Source: Sipunculus nudus
Taxonomy: Eukaryota > Annelida > Sipuncula > Golfingiida > Sipunculidae
Length of the DNA stretch: 64,000 nucleotides
Assembly (NCBI GenBank): GCA_026874595.1
Contig: CM049314.1
Span: forward strand, 3,685,318 to 3,749,317
Reading direction: 5' to 3'
The notes beneath the pieces were generated by a model. The model made no database searches. It saw only the letters and a list, made by a program, of their open reading frames with translations, and was not told the DNA's origin. Positions 13,145-25,974 of the stretch are shown in pieces; position 1 is the stretch's first letter, and each line of letters begins with the position of its first letter. Made by a program: the position numbers and the translations under genes.

Positions 13145-13556
13145 TGTTGTGACTTTACAGTGTTGTTTTTCTTCAGAGTTATACCGCTCTGGCCTAGTCT
13201 GTAGACCATAGAGCACTTTACAACGGAGGGTAACTCTACCTTATATATATATATATATTCATATATTATGTATACGATTAGGTATAATATTTTAAATTGT
13301 TTCAAAAGCGAAGCCCTGCACCATTACAACAATAGTTGTTATTAGACTTCAATTACTTCAAATATGCGCTATACATTTGGTCAGTCTTGGCATTGTGCAT
13401 ACAAAATATTTAAACAATATATAGCAGGTCACATAAGCAATAGGATAAACTAACAACCGATATGTCATGCTACATTCATCAATGAAAATATTTGTTATAT
13501 GACATGAAATTACAGTACTTCTGAGAATCGATCATACTGTGCAGGATCAAATTAGA

Positions 13557-13870
13557 CTAATTTATAGGATGGATATAGTCATATTCGTAATCAGATTTCG
13601 AAGTACCACCAGCTGCCAAATTGATGTCATGGTTACTTTGGCTAGAGTCCTCGGACGTTCCTTTTCCTCTCATAGAAGAATTAGGCCGATTTTGAACTCG
13701 CTTTCCGATCCAGACGGCGGCTGCTACAACAACGAAGACTAAAACTATTCCTACCACTACGGGTGGCAAAATGTAAAGAAGTACGTTGTTCCCGTTTGAG
13801 TCTGGTGTTGGTGTTGAATCTGGTGTTTCCTCAGTCACGAACATACCACTAGTTGACTCCATGGGTACGG
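13557..13870 (-). CDS. LRR-Ig receptor, unit 1: last exon (TM helix and cytoplasmic tail)
   Basis: This exon reads in phase with the LRR-Ig exon at 15139-16772. The acceptor is a T-rich tract followed by TTTTTTACAG ending at 13871. The exon then starts CC GTA CCC, and the single G left over upstream (phase 1) completes GCC. It encodes a Ser/Thr/Pro stalk, a strongly hydrophobic helix (around PPVVVGIVLVFVVVAAAVWI), a basic stop-transfer patch GKR, and a polar tail ending SDYEYDYIHPIN before a TAG at 13557. The YDYI element fits a YxxI-type sorting or SH2-docking motif; that role is inference. Spliced exons total 1956 nt, exactly 652 codons. Other small exons could still lie in the 1.27-kb intron. 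Confidence 0.8.
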
Positions 13871-14210
13871 CTGTAAAAAACACCAGAATGACCTATGGGG
13901 TATTAAAAGGGTTTTTGTGAGGGAAGAGGAGCGGACCAGGAGCCAGCTGCTGGTAGCACGGTCCTGCAGGTGGATCGGTCCAAGGTGTTTGATGTATTTA
14001 CTCAAATATAAATTATTAGTAAATTGTAATTTTTAATTCTGATTTGGTTCTGCACAATTTTTCAGTTCTTCAAAAAATCCTCGAATATAACGTATCAAAG
14101 CAAACCAGGCAATAAATGCCATATTAAAATCTACATTAGAAACGACCTGGGTTCCTTTTCTTGATTGACATATTTAAAAATCACAGTTTTTGCAGATATT
14201 GTGTTCTCTG

Positions 14211-14212
<2 letters not shown>

Positions 14213-14279
<67 letters not shown>
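14213..14279. repeat. (AT)n microsatellite, ~33 units
   Basis: Perfect AT dinucleotide run inside the last intron of the unit-1 receptor gene. Confidence 0.95.
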
Positions 14280-14287
<8 letters not shown>

Positions 14288-14645
14288 CATGCACATTTTA
14301 TTAGCAATCTAATGATTAATTCACAAATTAGATGTTTCTATTTATTGTATAAGGATTTTTTTTATCTACTTAGCCTTTCCATCTTTTTTCATTGTATTAT
14401 CGCAAATTATAAACTGATATACTGTGTGGATTGTGCATATAAAAATAGATTTAAATAGAATATATATCTGCTAGAATATAAATCAAATTTTATGGCGAGC
14501 GGATTTTAATAAAATCCTGGCCTGGGATGGTTGTGGGTTAACATAAGTTGAATAGCGATATAGTGGTCTAGAGCGGTGAGGAAATGGAAAACCTAGTAGT
14601 TTAATGTTATTGATTTAATATAAAGTGTAAATTGGTCTATTTTGA

Positions 14646-14653
<8 letters not shown>

Positions 14654-14682
<29 letters not shown>
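14654..14682. repeat. (AT)n microsatellite
   Basis: Second AT run in the same intron. Confidence 0.9.
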
Positions 14683-14686
<4 letters not shown>

Positions 14687-15138
14687 ATTCTTTTACACAG
14701 TAATATACACGATTTGCAAATTGAAAATATGTTAATGTTAGTAAGACATTAGATTAGACTGATTAGATTAGACCAGTTGCTGCGATGCAGGCCTGGGATT
14801 TAATTTCCATGACATAACCAATACGCTGTATCATATTGTTGTTGGGTTGTAGATATAGTGTTTTAAGAATCATATCCTCCAAGCAAGGAAACCTAATTCA
14901 ATATTGAACTAAGCTTTCGATATGTCAGGAAGATTTAAGGAAAGAATGAAGACCTTTTCATAACTACTTTGATACATATTATTGCAAAAGATAATCGATC
15001 AATGGATCGAAATAAAGGCTTTGACATGTTTACTTTAGTCCTTTTATTATGATCATGGTATTATTAAGGGATAATGTTCAGGATATGATTTCACATATAA
15101 CTATACTTCACAGTGAATCTTGTCAAATGTTCACCTAC

Positions 15139-16861
15139 CTTTGAATCTGAGCTCTTTCATGACTTTTCCTTCCCCATTATTTGCAGAACAGTAGTATATC
15201 CCGGGCGCTGAAGCGACCAGTCTTCGGAGGTTTTGTTTGATGGGTGGATTCGGCAAATATATGTGTTCATTGCCACTGGGTTCCTTTATTATAATCGTCG
15301 GTGATGGGTCTCCCGTGGCCTGGCATTCGATAACAGACAAGTCCTGGCTTGTAACAATAAAATGCTGAATGTCAGGAATTTTGCATTTAGGTAAAGTTGA
15401 ATATTTTGCCATGAAGCTTCGCCATGTTGTCGTATTCTTTTGAGTTATTCCTTTGCCCATCATATTCGCTGGAGAAGCGCATTGGAAAAACGTTCCAGAT
15501 GTTGTTGTTGGTTCATTAAGAATGAGCAGGTCCAGGCCCGTGTGTTGGCATCCACAATATAACGGATTGTCATGTAAATATAGTAGAAGCTGTTGATTTG
15601 GTGGGAGTATTTTCTGAACGAACATGAGTCTGTTTGATTCGAAACTTAGAGTTTTCAAATGGATGCAGTTTTTGAAGTAATCAGTAGGAATGTTATGTAT
15701 TCCACAGTTCTTAAAACTAAGATGTTCGAAATTACATTCATAGTCTGGAAGAATAAGATCGCCTGTCCGGAGTATCAAAGGGTTTCCACTTAGATCCAAC
15801 GACTTTACAGTAGGGTAGAGACGAGACAATGCAGAAGGAAATAATAATATTTTATTATTGGAGAGAATGATTTTTAAGGATGTTGCTCCTGTGGTTAAAC
15901 GCTGTCTGGGGTTTATAAGTCTCATTAGTGTGCTATTATCAATAGTTATCGTAGAAAGTGATGGCAAGCAGATGATGAAATCCATTGGTAAATCTTTGAT
16001 TTCAAGTTTCTGCAGGGTCAGTGTGTCCAACGATGACAAGCCACAAAATGTGTCATCCTCAATACTAATAATCTTTCCGCTTACAGTTAACGATGTTAGC
16101 TGTGGCAGATCGAAGGGAATCTTCATCTTCGAAAGATGACCAAGATCTTCAACGCCAATTATAAGTTTGCTTAGTTTAGGGGAATGTTTGAATATATTTT
16201 CAGGCACTCGGTTGACCAATCGAAAGTTGAAATCGATTTCCAAAGTAACTAAGTCTCCTAAGCCAGATAACAGACCATCTTCGGTAATTTTCAAGGGGTT
16301 ACCTATTAATACTAGTCTCGTTAGTTTGTCAAAGAGGCTGAATGCTCCTGAGTGAACTGCTTTTAAATTGCTGAACTCTATTCCTAGCACTCCCATTGAC
16401 TTAGGTCTCTCAGTTGTGGCAAACGTCGTGTTCCGCAGGACGGGTAAATTACTATTGATCAATCTCAAGGCACTTACGGATGGATAGCAGTTGAACAACC
16501 ACCCAAGTGACTTTTTTTCTAAGTCACTCTGCCGTATGAGAACATAGGTAATGTTTGTATTTGCCACTGAACATGGCTGAAGTGAATTCTTGAGGTTTAT
16601 AATGATGAGGTACCTGGCGTTGTAAGGTATATTTTGGTGCGTTGTCTGAGTAAAATTCTCGCATTGTACACTAATATGCCAGCAGCTACATTGGTTTGGA
16701 CAACCGCTGTTTGATGTTACCAGCTGGATGGTTAACAGCACAGTGATTAACGCCGGATGCAAGAGACCTTTCCTGCAATACGAAATAAAAAGATCCCTAA
16801 TATCATATACAACAGGATTCGTATCGGTACCAGGCAATATTTTGGAAACTGACCTGGTCAT
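15139..16861 (-). CDS. LRR-Ig transmembrane receptor, unit 1: exons 1-2 (ectodomain)
   Basis: Probable cell-surface recognition receptor of the LRR-plus-Ig (LRRIG-like) class. One open frame of 576 codons runs 16861-15131, but it contains an 81-nt interval (16853-16773) that starts GTCAGT, ends TTGCAG and is in frame. Removing it joins ATG ACC AG to G AAA GGT, giving MTRKGLLHPALITVLLTIQL, a textbook signal peptide. LRRNT follows (CPNQCSC), then about ten LRRs (for example LKSLDLSGNPL-type repeats), LRRCT (NPLYCGCQ with later FFQC), and a C2/I-type Ig domain (VIECQATGDPSPT to IYYCSANNGEG). The exon ends AAAG|GTAGGTG, phase 1. The ATG context is weak (t at -3), so an upstream start exon is possible. 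No disabling change seen. Ligand unknown. Confidence 0.85.
16773..16853 (-). other. Putative 81-nt in-frame intron in signal-peptide region
   Basis: Donor CCAG|GTCAGT and acceptor TTTCGTATTGCAG|G flank exactly 81 nt. The same sites and length occur in unit 2 (33428-33348) and unit 3 (53194-53114). If retained, 27 residues separate the ATG from the hydrophobic segment; if spliced, the hydrophobic segment becomes N-terminal. RNA reads across this point would decide. Confidence 0.65.
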
Positions 16862-19417
16862 GCATTGTTATGCTTTATATTTTAAATTAAATTGAAAAAA
16901 AGAGTTTTTCAGTTATAACAGTTCCTTATATTATGATTCCTATGGTCAAAATAAGATCTCATGTCAGAAATAAATATTTAACATGTAAGTTACATTCAAA
17001 CTTTTTATTATAAATGCGTAGAGTTAAAGGTGCTATTTCCACTCGCTCAAACGTTTGAAGTTTATATATGTGTTAATGATTTTTATTATTTCGTTATCTA
17101 TAGACACAACTGTGTGTAATAGCAATGCAGTTGCATTCCTTTTATACAGAAGCTTCGGGGACGATAATTTAGTGTATTGATTTCTATTAAACTACCAGGT
17201 TATATCTTATAATTGGTGGGAATAAATGTCATAAGAATATTATTATGGATAATGTCCCCACAGGAACCGCGAACTCCTACCCCCATGCAAAATGTCTCAT
17301 ATGAGTAACATATTAAATAGTATTTATTACACAATATATATCTTTCTTTTGAGCAAATATTGGTACAACAACTGCAATGTGCCTTTCTTTATTGTTAATA
17401 AGCCAAAACGTACAAGCATTATTATTTCTAAATCCAGTCTAAAAAATTATGATATGCCTAGTTTTCAGCTACATCACATCACTCACAACTCAACAAAAGC
17501 TTCACCTTAACATTCACCTCATAATTAATGTTCATGCAGAATGTTAAGCAGAGTAAATACCCCACAGACCACAAGTGGTGCAACTAACTTTCGAGGTAAA
17601 AAAGGTAATCATATATCTACAGCATAGGTACCATTTGTCATTTCACTATTCAGCTCCATATCACTACCTTAGTATATTTAGTAAACCTAATTATACAATT
17701 ATTATTGCTATTTTTCATGTATTTGATATAATAAGTTATGGACTGTGCAAACGTTTATCAAAGCAGGTTAAGAATATTTTTAAGAGATAGAATGCAAACT
17801 TGGAAGTGTCTTATATGCCATGTCGCATTCTGATGGATACAGCCGAACGTCTCTAAGTCGGAAGCTTAATAATGTAGGCATCTCCATAAAGTTTCAGTTT
17901 TAAACTGTCGTATGTTTTCCTAATCTGTATTATACTTAATGTTGACATAAAATTTGAGGCTATGGGATCGTACAAATTACTTAGGAAATATATCATGAAA
18001 ATTGCTGAAGCGAGAGACTGTGTTTTAGGGAAATAGCATTATTTTACCAACATTGAATTGTTTACAAAACAAAAAACTGAAATGTTCAAATTTTATCAGT
18101 GATTAGAATTAATAAAAAAAAATCAGTACTTTTATTTTTGTCAAACTTGAGCCAAGGCCCTCTATGCACGCACTGATGATTAAATTTCGAAGCATTTATA
18201 CATTTTTAAAATCCGAAATCTCAAAGGAATTGATTGAAAATAATAAGTTTTTATACATCATGTCAAGTATTGTTACATCAGCCGGCTTACGTTAACAGTA
18301 ACGGGTTGTGGGTGATGTTATGTATTCACTGCTCACTTCAGGAAGCTGAGCTTTGCTCGGCTTTAACTTGATTTAGCTTAGCTTGACTTCCCTACCCCCC
18401 CCCCCCACACACAGAAAGAATGCATAAACTAGGTTAATATTAAAAATTTTCCCAATTTACTTCAGTATTATTCTTCAGGTAGCTACAATATCGATTTTGC
18501 ATTGTATCACAAGGGGTACTATTATTAAAGTACACGTTCAATTGTGAGATTTTCAGTTTGTCGTCAAGGCATGATGTCATCCGTTTTTTTTTCTTCTTGG
18601 ATGCCAAACCGCTGCCAAATGACAGTTGGATGATCTTGTTTGTGTAATGTTCTTTGTGACAGTAAAGGTGAAATAAAAAACAAGCAGAATAATTTGGCCT
18701 TACATCCTAGCCCAACAAGCTTGAGCACGAACGATATATGGTCGATAACACAAAAGTGATTTAGCTAAACTGTTCAGCCTCTTTCTGGATTCATACCGGG
18801 AGTCTACTGTTGCTCTGTTACATGAAGTGTTTACTTTTTTGCTCAGCCGACAATATCGGCAAAGAACTAAATAATTAAGGTCACCTATGGGCTTCAACAC
18901 CTGACCACAGGCCCTAGTGAATCCTTATTACAAACATTCATGTCAAGATATTTATCAAATTAAATTTTCGGTTCCCCATTTGATTAAAAATAATGATTTT
19001 TTTCAAACTCGGTTAGGTAAATGGAGCTCTGCTGTAACAAGGACACCTATCAATGCCGAGGCCTGTTTTTTTTCGGGTATGAAACATCAACAGGGAATAA
19101 TATCAACATGGTTTATATAAGCTATAAAAGGGAATTATCTACCTATCTTAACAATAAGGTTCATGTCAGGGTCTCTAAGTATCTAATTTTAATTGACCAA
19201 ACTCATGATCATTAGTTTCCTCTTTGTCCAGGGAAAGTTACCCTTCATCCCTAGGATGTCATGCTCAGCAAGCCGGGCCGTACAAAAAAAGGGAAGATTA
19301 AGTACGCTTTCTGTATTCGCCTGCACAAGGGGCATAGTATTAAGGGTTTCGTGCATTGTGGTTTCACGCACAGCCGACAGTGTCGTTATCATTCTCATTT
19401 AATTGATTGGCATGGAA

Positions 19418-19481
<64 letters not shown>

Positions 19482-21297
19482 CAGGATGTCCACATAAGCA
19501 AATATCTATCTAACTTTTAAGTAGTCATCCTAGAAAATTCAAGGACTGTCACAGGCGAAATCTCGGTCATAATATTTAACTTTAGAATTCCGTCGGAATG
19601 AGGGAATTGTAGCAACGACTTCTCGAGTTTCTTTCTTTTTTTTATTCAATCGCTTAACATTAATAACGAAATTTAATTTTACGGCTGGGCGAATCAGAGT
19701 AAAGTCACCATCAGTAGAGTTACTTTTATTTCCCACATAATCAATACACTTACATTTACTGTATCCACAGAATTTCAATTGATGATAATCAAATTCTTCA
19801 TTTCTCTTATATCACAGGTTAGATTTATCAATTGGTATGAACAAACACTATAAGAAGTATATAATCTAAAACAGGAACCGATGACTTATAGCAAAAACAG
19901 CACGTTCACATCAATAAAATGCATTTTTATTCGATACTATGTTCCATATTAGTAATTTTTTAATAAATGGAATTTTTATATATTTTGGTAAAATATCTGG
20001 TACAACTACTGACATTTGTCTTTCTGGCAAGCTAACAAGGCTAAACGTAACAATATTGTTAATTTAAAAATAAAAATAAAACAAATTACCACAGTTATTT
20101 TTTGTTATTCACATAGACGCTTGTTAGTATTATGATTCATAAGGTTACATTGTCAGTAAACTCCCAAACCAATAAAGGACCCAGCATGAAACTTACCACA
20201 TCTTTAATGTTGATGCACGCTTGCAATCAGTGTTGCCGCTCTGCAGATCTCCCGTAGCATGACTACCTTTGTAGCAAGTAGGTAATTTTAAATATGTCAT
20301 TAGTGTCATGTGACATTTCATCATACAGCTGCGCATCACTGCCCAAGTATATACGACATGTTCTTTGTAGAGGATTATACTTCTGAAGGGTAATAAGTGA
20401 TTCCTTTAATTTATTGGAAACAATAGACTATGGATTGTGCAAACTTTTTTTCCAAACACGTGAATACTATTTTATACATGTAGAACATAAACTAGAAAAT
20501 GTCTTCTCTGTTACGTGGTACTCAGAGGAAAAGAACCATCTGAAGAAAGTGGCCACCACAGTTTTGTTCAGACACACACACACACACACATATATATAAA
20601 TATATATATATGTTGTTCTTATTCCCAAACAGGTAGCTTGCGTCAAATAATGTATGTGGCCTCTTGTTGATATTCAACATTTTCTCTGACACAGTAGGCG
20701 TGTCATTTGTTCTGCTGCCAATCTGTGGTGGGACAGGAATCAGATATCTTCCGATCCATTTCTTAAACGTTGATTTTGTCAGACCTACATCAACCTAAAA
20801 TGAGGTGGCAAGTGTATCTGCGTGAATTCCTCAAAATTATAGGAAAAGATTATCTCAGTTGTGATAACATGTTTCAAACAAAGTATTTCAAGCTTTTTTT
20901 ATTCTTTGTTTTTTTTTTCTATTGATATTGTCAAGGCAATGTATGTGTCATATGGACTAGATAATTTTGATATGGTAATGTGAAAAATAAAAAAAAATAT
21001 TTATAGATTTATGTGTGGATAGGAAAACAGTTCAAATATAACTAAAAGGCGTTAATATAATAACAGGAACATCAAGTCTTGTGTCCTGTGGTCTGTTTGG
21101 CAAAATGCCTACATATAACCAGGGGTGACTGTATGCATCCAGGAGTGATCGAACTTAATATAATCTTTCATTGTACTTTTTTTAAATGGAGGTTTACCTG
21201 AAATAAAATATCTTTCCTTATCTCAGTGTGTGTAATATGTCTTAGAATTTAGTCAAATATATCCTATAGATGCATTTGAAACATCCATAGACGTCAA
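16862..21297. repeat. Segmental duplication arm B (unit 1 copy)
   Basis: AT-rich spacer upstream of the unit-1 receptor, closely matching 53203-58296. Examples: ttgagcaaatattggtacaa at 17350 and 53726, and gatgatcttgtttgtgtaat at 18629 and 55025. The part from 18870 also matches 34376-34900 and 61546-62110. The part from 19490 also matches 41160-43290. Short frames shared by both copies (for example at 18700 and 55100) carry no recognisable domain. The receptor promoter should lie just right of 16861, but I cannot delimit it. Confidence 0.85.
19419..19479. repeat. (TA)n microsatellite, ~30 units
   Basis: Perfect TA run. The paralogous place near 55800 in unit 3 has no such run. Confidence 0.95.
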
Positions 21298-21298
21298 T

Positions 21299-22070
21299 GT
21301 TTTTACAGGTGCTCTTTTATTATGGGACACAGGCGTGGCTCGTGTTGTGGGGCTTTCTTGCCTGGCCGCTTGAAACATTCCCGGTTTAATCCGTACTGGT
21401 TGAACTCTTGTTGTCATGCTAGCTTGGGGCGAGCTCACGTGAACACCATGGTGTGTAGAGACACAGCGATGTTATTCTAGATGATTCCTGTAACGCGTGT
21501 TTACTGTGTTGTATAAGATATTTTAGACTGTTCGAGAAGTGGAAAATTCTCGGCTTGGGGTGAAAAGTATATAAAGCGGCTGTGTTTTAGAGCCGAGAAA
21601 AAGAGAGCAGAGAAAACGGACGCAGAAGCGTGTGTCAGTTTGTGGGACCTTATCCGACGAGTGCCGCAATTATAAAAATTACCTTTTGGACTTTTGTTTA
21701 CTTTCTGGATTGTTACAAGAGCTTTACATGGGACTGTCATTCTCCGAGAGTATACATTTAAAGAACTTATCATTGTGACGATGGTGGTATCCAGGTACTG
21801 TACGCTTTGTGTATTTTACTGTGTGATTGAATTGATTTGTTGTTATACCGCTGTCTTACTGTTTAATTTTATTGATTTAGTGTATTGTAATATAAGGGTT
21901 GTTTTTAGAATAAATTATGGTTATTTGTAAACAAAAAAAACTGACTTCTTTATTCATTACCCTAGACATATCAGGCTGCCTAGTGTTACAGAATCTGATT
22001 TTTTTATCTCCATTTCAAAATTTTGTGTTCATCGCGCATACGTGATCTGTTTATATTAGGTTCCGTAACA
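21299..22070 (+). mobile_element. Solo LTR of the Ty3-type element
   Basis: Matches the 3' LTR at 39970-40803 from ttacaggtgctc to ttatattaggttccgtaaca. The first bases are TTTT instead of TGTT. Flanks are atgt on the left and atgt on the right (22071-22074), a 4-bp target-site duplication. The equivalent place in unit 2 (43281-43300) is an empty site. No internal sequence remains, so this is probably an LTR-LTR recombination product. Confidence 0.85.
21529..21582 (+). promoter_or_regulatory. LTR core promoter with heat-shock-like elements
   Basis: The stretch ttcgagaagtggaaaattc contains TTCnnGAA and GAAnnTTC, which fit the nTTCnnGAAn pattern of heat-shock elements. About 25-30 bp downstream lies agtatataaag, a TATA box. 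The same arrangement occurs in the LTRs at 40210-40257, 58519-58562 and, inverted, near 58848-58893. The regulatory role is inference. Confidence 0.5.
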
Positions 22071-24972
22071 ATGTCTAGATGCTTATATCTAAATAATATG
22101 TTCCAACAAACTTTATTTTTAGTTATTTTCGCCGACAGATTTTCCTGAGTAGAGAGAATAATTACAGGTAAATAATAAGATGTGTACTTTTATGTATACC
22201 AGATATTTTGATTCATATTAAGCTAACACAAATTGAGATATGTGTTGATAATATTTAGGTGAATAGTGGTCGTAATATATAATTATAATATATATGTAAT
22301 AATTTTTAACTAATAAAATATACTGAAATGAAACATATTAATTATACAAATATATGGATTAAACATATAAGCGTTTCTAAAACTGTTCTTGACAATATCG
22401 GTATTTGACTTATTAGGAAATATGCCTGACGTCCCGTCATGAAACCTTCACCCTCTGAAATCACTGACGAAGTTTAATTATGTAGTCCAATAGCAGCATG
22501 GAAAGTGTTTCATTGCCGTTTTGTTAACATAATGATAGACACAAATCATTTTAGTATTTTCCATTCTGTAACTTAAAGGGCATATGCCTTTTCATATTAG
22601 TTTACTCTCTCTTTCCCTCCATGTCTCTTTCTGGGGGTATATTCTACTTATCTATCTGATAACAAGATATATTTGAAAAAAAAAAAATATACCAACTTCA
22701 TGCTTGTTGTTGCATTTCAAGCCAGCTCAGCCTGCCAAGATGACCCATAATAACAGCGAAAGACTCTTGCTCTTAGCTTACTTGTGATACATATCTAATC
22801 TCCTTTCCTTCTCATATACCTGTGATGTTTTTGTGTGTCTATACGGACTATGTGAAGGATGGAAAGCCTTCTTATGCTCAGCACAAAGTCTTGCTATACT
22901 TATTCTTTCTTGACATTTGCCTGATGTGACATTATGTCCATAAATATATATTTAATAACCAATTAAAGTGCTAAACAAAGTAAATAATGGTATATATACC
23001 GCATCGGACCTGCAATCGGCAGGCTCGGATTCGGACTCTGTACTTAAGCTCGGGGGTGAGACCAGAAATCCCAGAAATAAGTTCCTGTAAAGCTGATAAA
23101 CTTTCATTGATATTTCAGATGTTCAGATATTTATACAATGAATACACATTTTTTCTCCTAGACAATGGGATCGGCGGTTCACTCTTTTAGGACAGTTTTT
23201 TTTTTATTTTGCAAGATTAATTCTTATTAAGCTGCATAATTAATAATTTAATTATTACCTATAGGTGCCCCTATTTTTTCTGTATTTTAAGCTCATCCAC
23301 GCATGTCACGCTTATACCGGAGGCGTCCCTGGGATTTTCCTGTTTTCAAGCTCACTGCAGCGTTAAGACCATGGCCAGCTGAAAGCATGGAATTTCGTGC
23401 AATACGCGGGCTTTGCTGGTCCCCCGTTGACCCCGATATGCAATATAACGCCTTTTTATCTAACGCCTTTTAAACGCCTAAAAAGAAGTATCTTTTATGA
23501 TAAACAGGGTCTTAACAGTTCGGCAAATGTATATGTGGGCTCAAAAACGGTTAACACGGTAAACACTTAAACACAGTTCTCGGGGGCGGGGGGCGGGGGG
23601 GGGCGGGGGTTGAATTTATATTTTCTTTTAGGATCACAATCCCGAGAAATATAAAAATATGTAACAAGTTCATCTTTAAACTGATAGGGATTCTATTAAC
23701 AAACCAGATTCTGCTTTCGGGTCCTTAAAAAATCCAGCTGAATCTCCTTGTTCACTCATGTTCACGTGTACACGTTTCATGATTTGGCACTGTCAGGCTC
23801 CAGTATACGAATTCACCTGAAGAGTGGCTTAATAAATGCATACGAATAGACGAATTCTATTCTACACGGGGACAAAGGAATTATTCTTCTGTCATAATGG
23901 TATATAAGAAAAGATATATTAAATAACATATAATGTTGATTCTGATTATCTCCAACATTTAATCGATTGTCCATTTGGTCTTACAATAAGCCTTTGCAAG
24001 TTATCGGATAAAAAAGGCGAATATACCTTTATTACGTTAATTTTACTTAAGTCAAAGCAACGAACCAAGGTGGGAATTTTTGGTTTTGCCATGAACCTGC
24101 CCCGAAAGATGATAACCTGTCGTTTATCTGGGAGCATCATCAGTTTACGATCAACCAGATGTCAATCAACAAAGCTCTGAACAAGCATTTATTATTGTAG
24201 GAAACTATTTGCCTTAGCATTACAAGAGCCTTCAACAACATATGCGTGTTTGTTATCATACCCAGACTTCCATCAGTTGATAACTAAAAATATCGTTCAT
24301 CGTCGTGTCCTTTGAGCTTCAATTTACTCATATTATCTTTCATAAACTTTCTCAATTCTATATACGTCATATAATTTCAAATTAGTTTCACATTTTAGAT
24401 GGCTTATTTATGCATCGCCATCACTTTGACAATGGCGATGTCGTGCTCCTGTTGTTTATCGGAAGAAAAAAACATTCTCACGTAAAATTCCTGTACCCTT
24501 TACATATCTCACGTCTTCTATCACTATATTATTTTTTGAATAGCATAATTTGCCATTATTTGTTGAACTTTAAGGGGTATGGCTCTCCTGGAGAATCCTA
24601 CCACAGGTAATCTTTATATTATGAACAACTGTCCCTGCGAATAGCACAATATACAAAAATATGTGATATCCGGTTCCTACCAGCTCCGTACAAAACTATC
24701 TATCACATGCTTCATATTTTAATGCTCATTTGTCTTAGGAACGTTGGTCTATCTATTAGATGTCATATTCAGCCACCCGCAACGTACACAAAAGCCCAAT
24801 TTAGCTAACTTCCTCAATAAGCCTGCACATTGCACGTAATACTAGTCTACAGGGTCGGCTTCATGCACCGTTAGTTGTGTGATAAACAAACGTGTGGTCC
24901 TAAACCTTTTCATAGCAGTTCTAAAGAAACGACACACACATTGTTTTGCATGCCTACGATCAGTTATATATA
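22071..24972. other. AT-rich spacer, no gene supported
   Basis: The part 22071-22760 matches 43291-43990, and the part from about 24740 matches 44245-44470. The middle (about 22800-24700) has no counterpart in unit 2. I see no coding sequence. A short segment near 23835-23890 (catacgaat, ggggacaaaggaat) recurs in reverse near 63700-63750. Confidence 0.6.
23580..23609 (+). other. G-rich tract, G-quadruplex-capable
   Basis: Four G runs of at least five, separated by single C bases, lie in otherwise AT-rich sequence. This fits a four-stranded G-quadruplex pattern on the plus strand. Confidence 0.6.
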
Positions 24973-25918
24973 CAGTAAAACCTCAATGTGTCGAAGGGAC
25001 TGGTAAATTTACTTCTACACAACCGGAGTTCGAGACAATCGATATTCCTTATATTCAACCCTCCGCAGCCTTTAATATTATCGATAAATACTGCACAGGT
25101 ATAGGGCCTATATTATAGTTCAAATGTTAGCCTGAAAGAACAACATAAATGTTATATTAAAGTTATTTATCAATACTTAAAAAAGCACATAAGTACCACC
25201 AAAAATATAATTAGGTAAAATACAAAAGTGAAGCAGTAAAGCAGTATAACATGCTCTATGGCAAATAAGAGTCTGTCTGAAATGTGTTATCTTCCTACCT
25301 ATATATAGAGTCCTGTATGTTTATATAAGATAATCGAAGGTTAAGATTTCATTATGTTTCGGTTTGTTAATAACTACATATTTCGTATAAATGCTTTGAA
25401 GATGAGAAAAGAAAGGCATGATTATGAGTGACTAATTGGCTGAACAGGTAAACAACGGACCAGGTGTGTAAAGTCATCGCGCCTGATGGGTAAGATTCTT
25501 GTCGGTATTAATTATATAACTGATCATCACTGCCATAGGTATGATTTTTGGACCATGCACAACTGCTATCTAAACATTAAAGATGCATGAACTCGAGTGG
25601 AGTGACAGAGCCATCGCGCTTGATGGGTAAGAGCCTTTATTAATTACGCATAACCGGTCATCACGGCCCAATCATAATTGACGGGCCGTGCAGAACTGTT
25701 ATCCAAACATTCAAGCTACATGACTTCGAGTTAAGCGATAGAAATACTAGCTTGGGACCAACAAAATACCTCGAGACATCAGGTTTTTCGGCACATCCGA
25801 GTTCGACACAAAAGGAGTTAAATTAGTAAGGTTTTAACTGTGTTTTGCAGGGACTCCACTTTCGACTTCGACACATGAGGGAATTCGACTTAACCGAGTT
25901 CGACACAACGAGGTTTCA

Positions 25919-25921
<3 letters not shown>
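24973..25921. mobile_element. Non-autonomous pogo/Tigger-like element
   Basis: Left end CAGTAAAACCTCAATGTGTC and right end, reverse-complemented, CAGTGAAACCTCGTTGTGTC match over about 23 bp with 3 mismatches. TA flanks each side, the target duplication of Tc1/mariner and pogo transposons. The 949-bp interior has no transposase frame. It is absent from the unit-2 counterpart near 44470, so it inserted after the units separated, or was lost there. Confidence 0.75.

Positions 25922-25972
<51 letters not shown>
25922..25972. repeat. (TA)n microsatellite
   Basis: TA run beginning exactly at the right TIR of the pogo-like element. A (TA)n run also occurs at the unit-2 counterpart (44631-44680). 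Confidence 0.9.

Positions 25973-25974
<2 letters not shown>

Larger units (their letters stand above)
13871..15138 (-). other. Intron of unit-1 LRR-Ig gene with two (AT)n tracts
   Basis: The interval lies between donor GTAGGTG (15138-15132) and acceptor TTTTTTACAG (ending 13871). It is AT-rich and contains (AT)n at 14213-14279 and 14654-14682. I see no extra exon, but a short one cannot be ruled out. Frames opening over the microsatellite are artefacts. Confidence 0.65.

Noticed and set aside
14165-14458. 97-codon frame spanning an (AT)n tract
   Set aside because: Most of it is IYIYIY from the microsatellite, and it lies within the receptor intron.
15858-16139. Plus-strand frames of 60-93 codons opposite the LRR genes (also at 32510, 50660, 52208)
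   Set aside because: They are antisense shadows of the LRR exons, conserved only because the sense strand is.
18700-18900. Short frames shared between units 1 and 3 (18700/55100, 19189/55566, 20414/57419)
   Set aside because: Sharing is explained by segmental duplication. There are no domains, splice signals or codon-position bias I can see.
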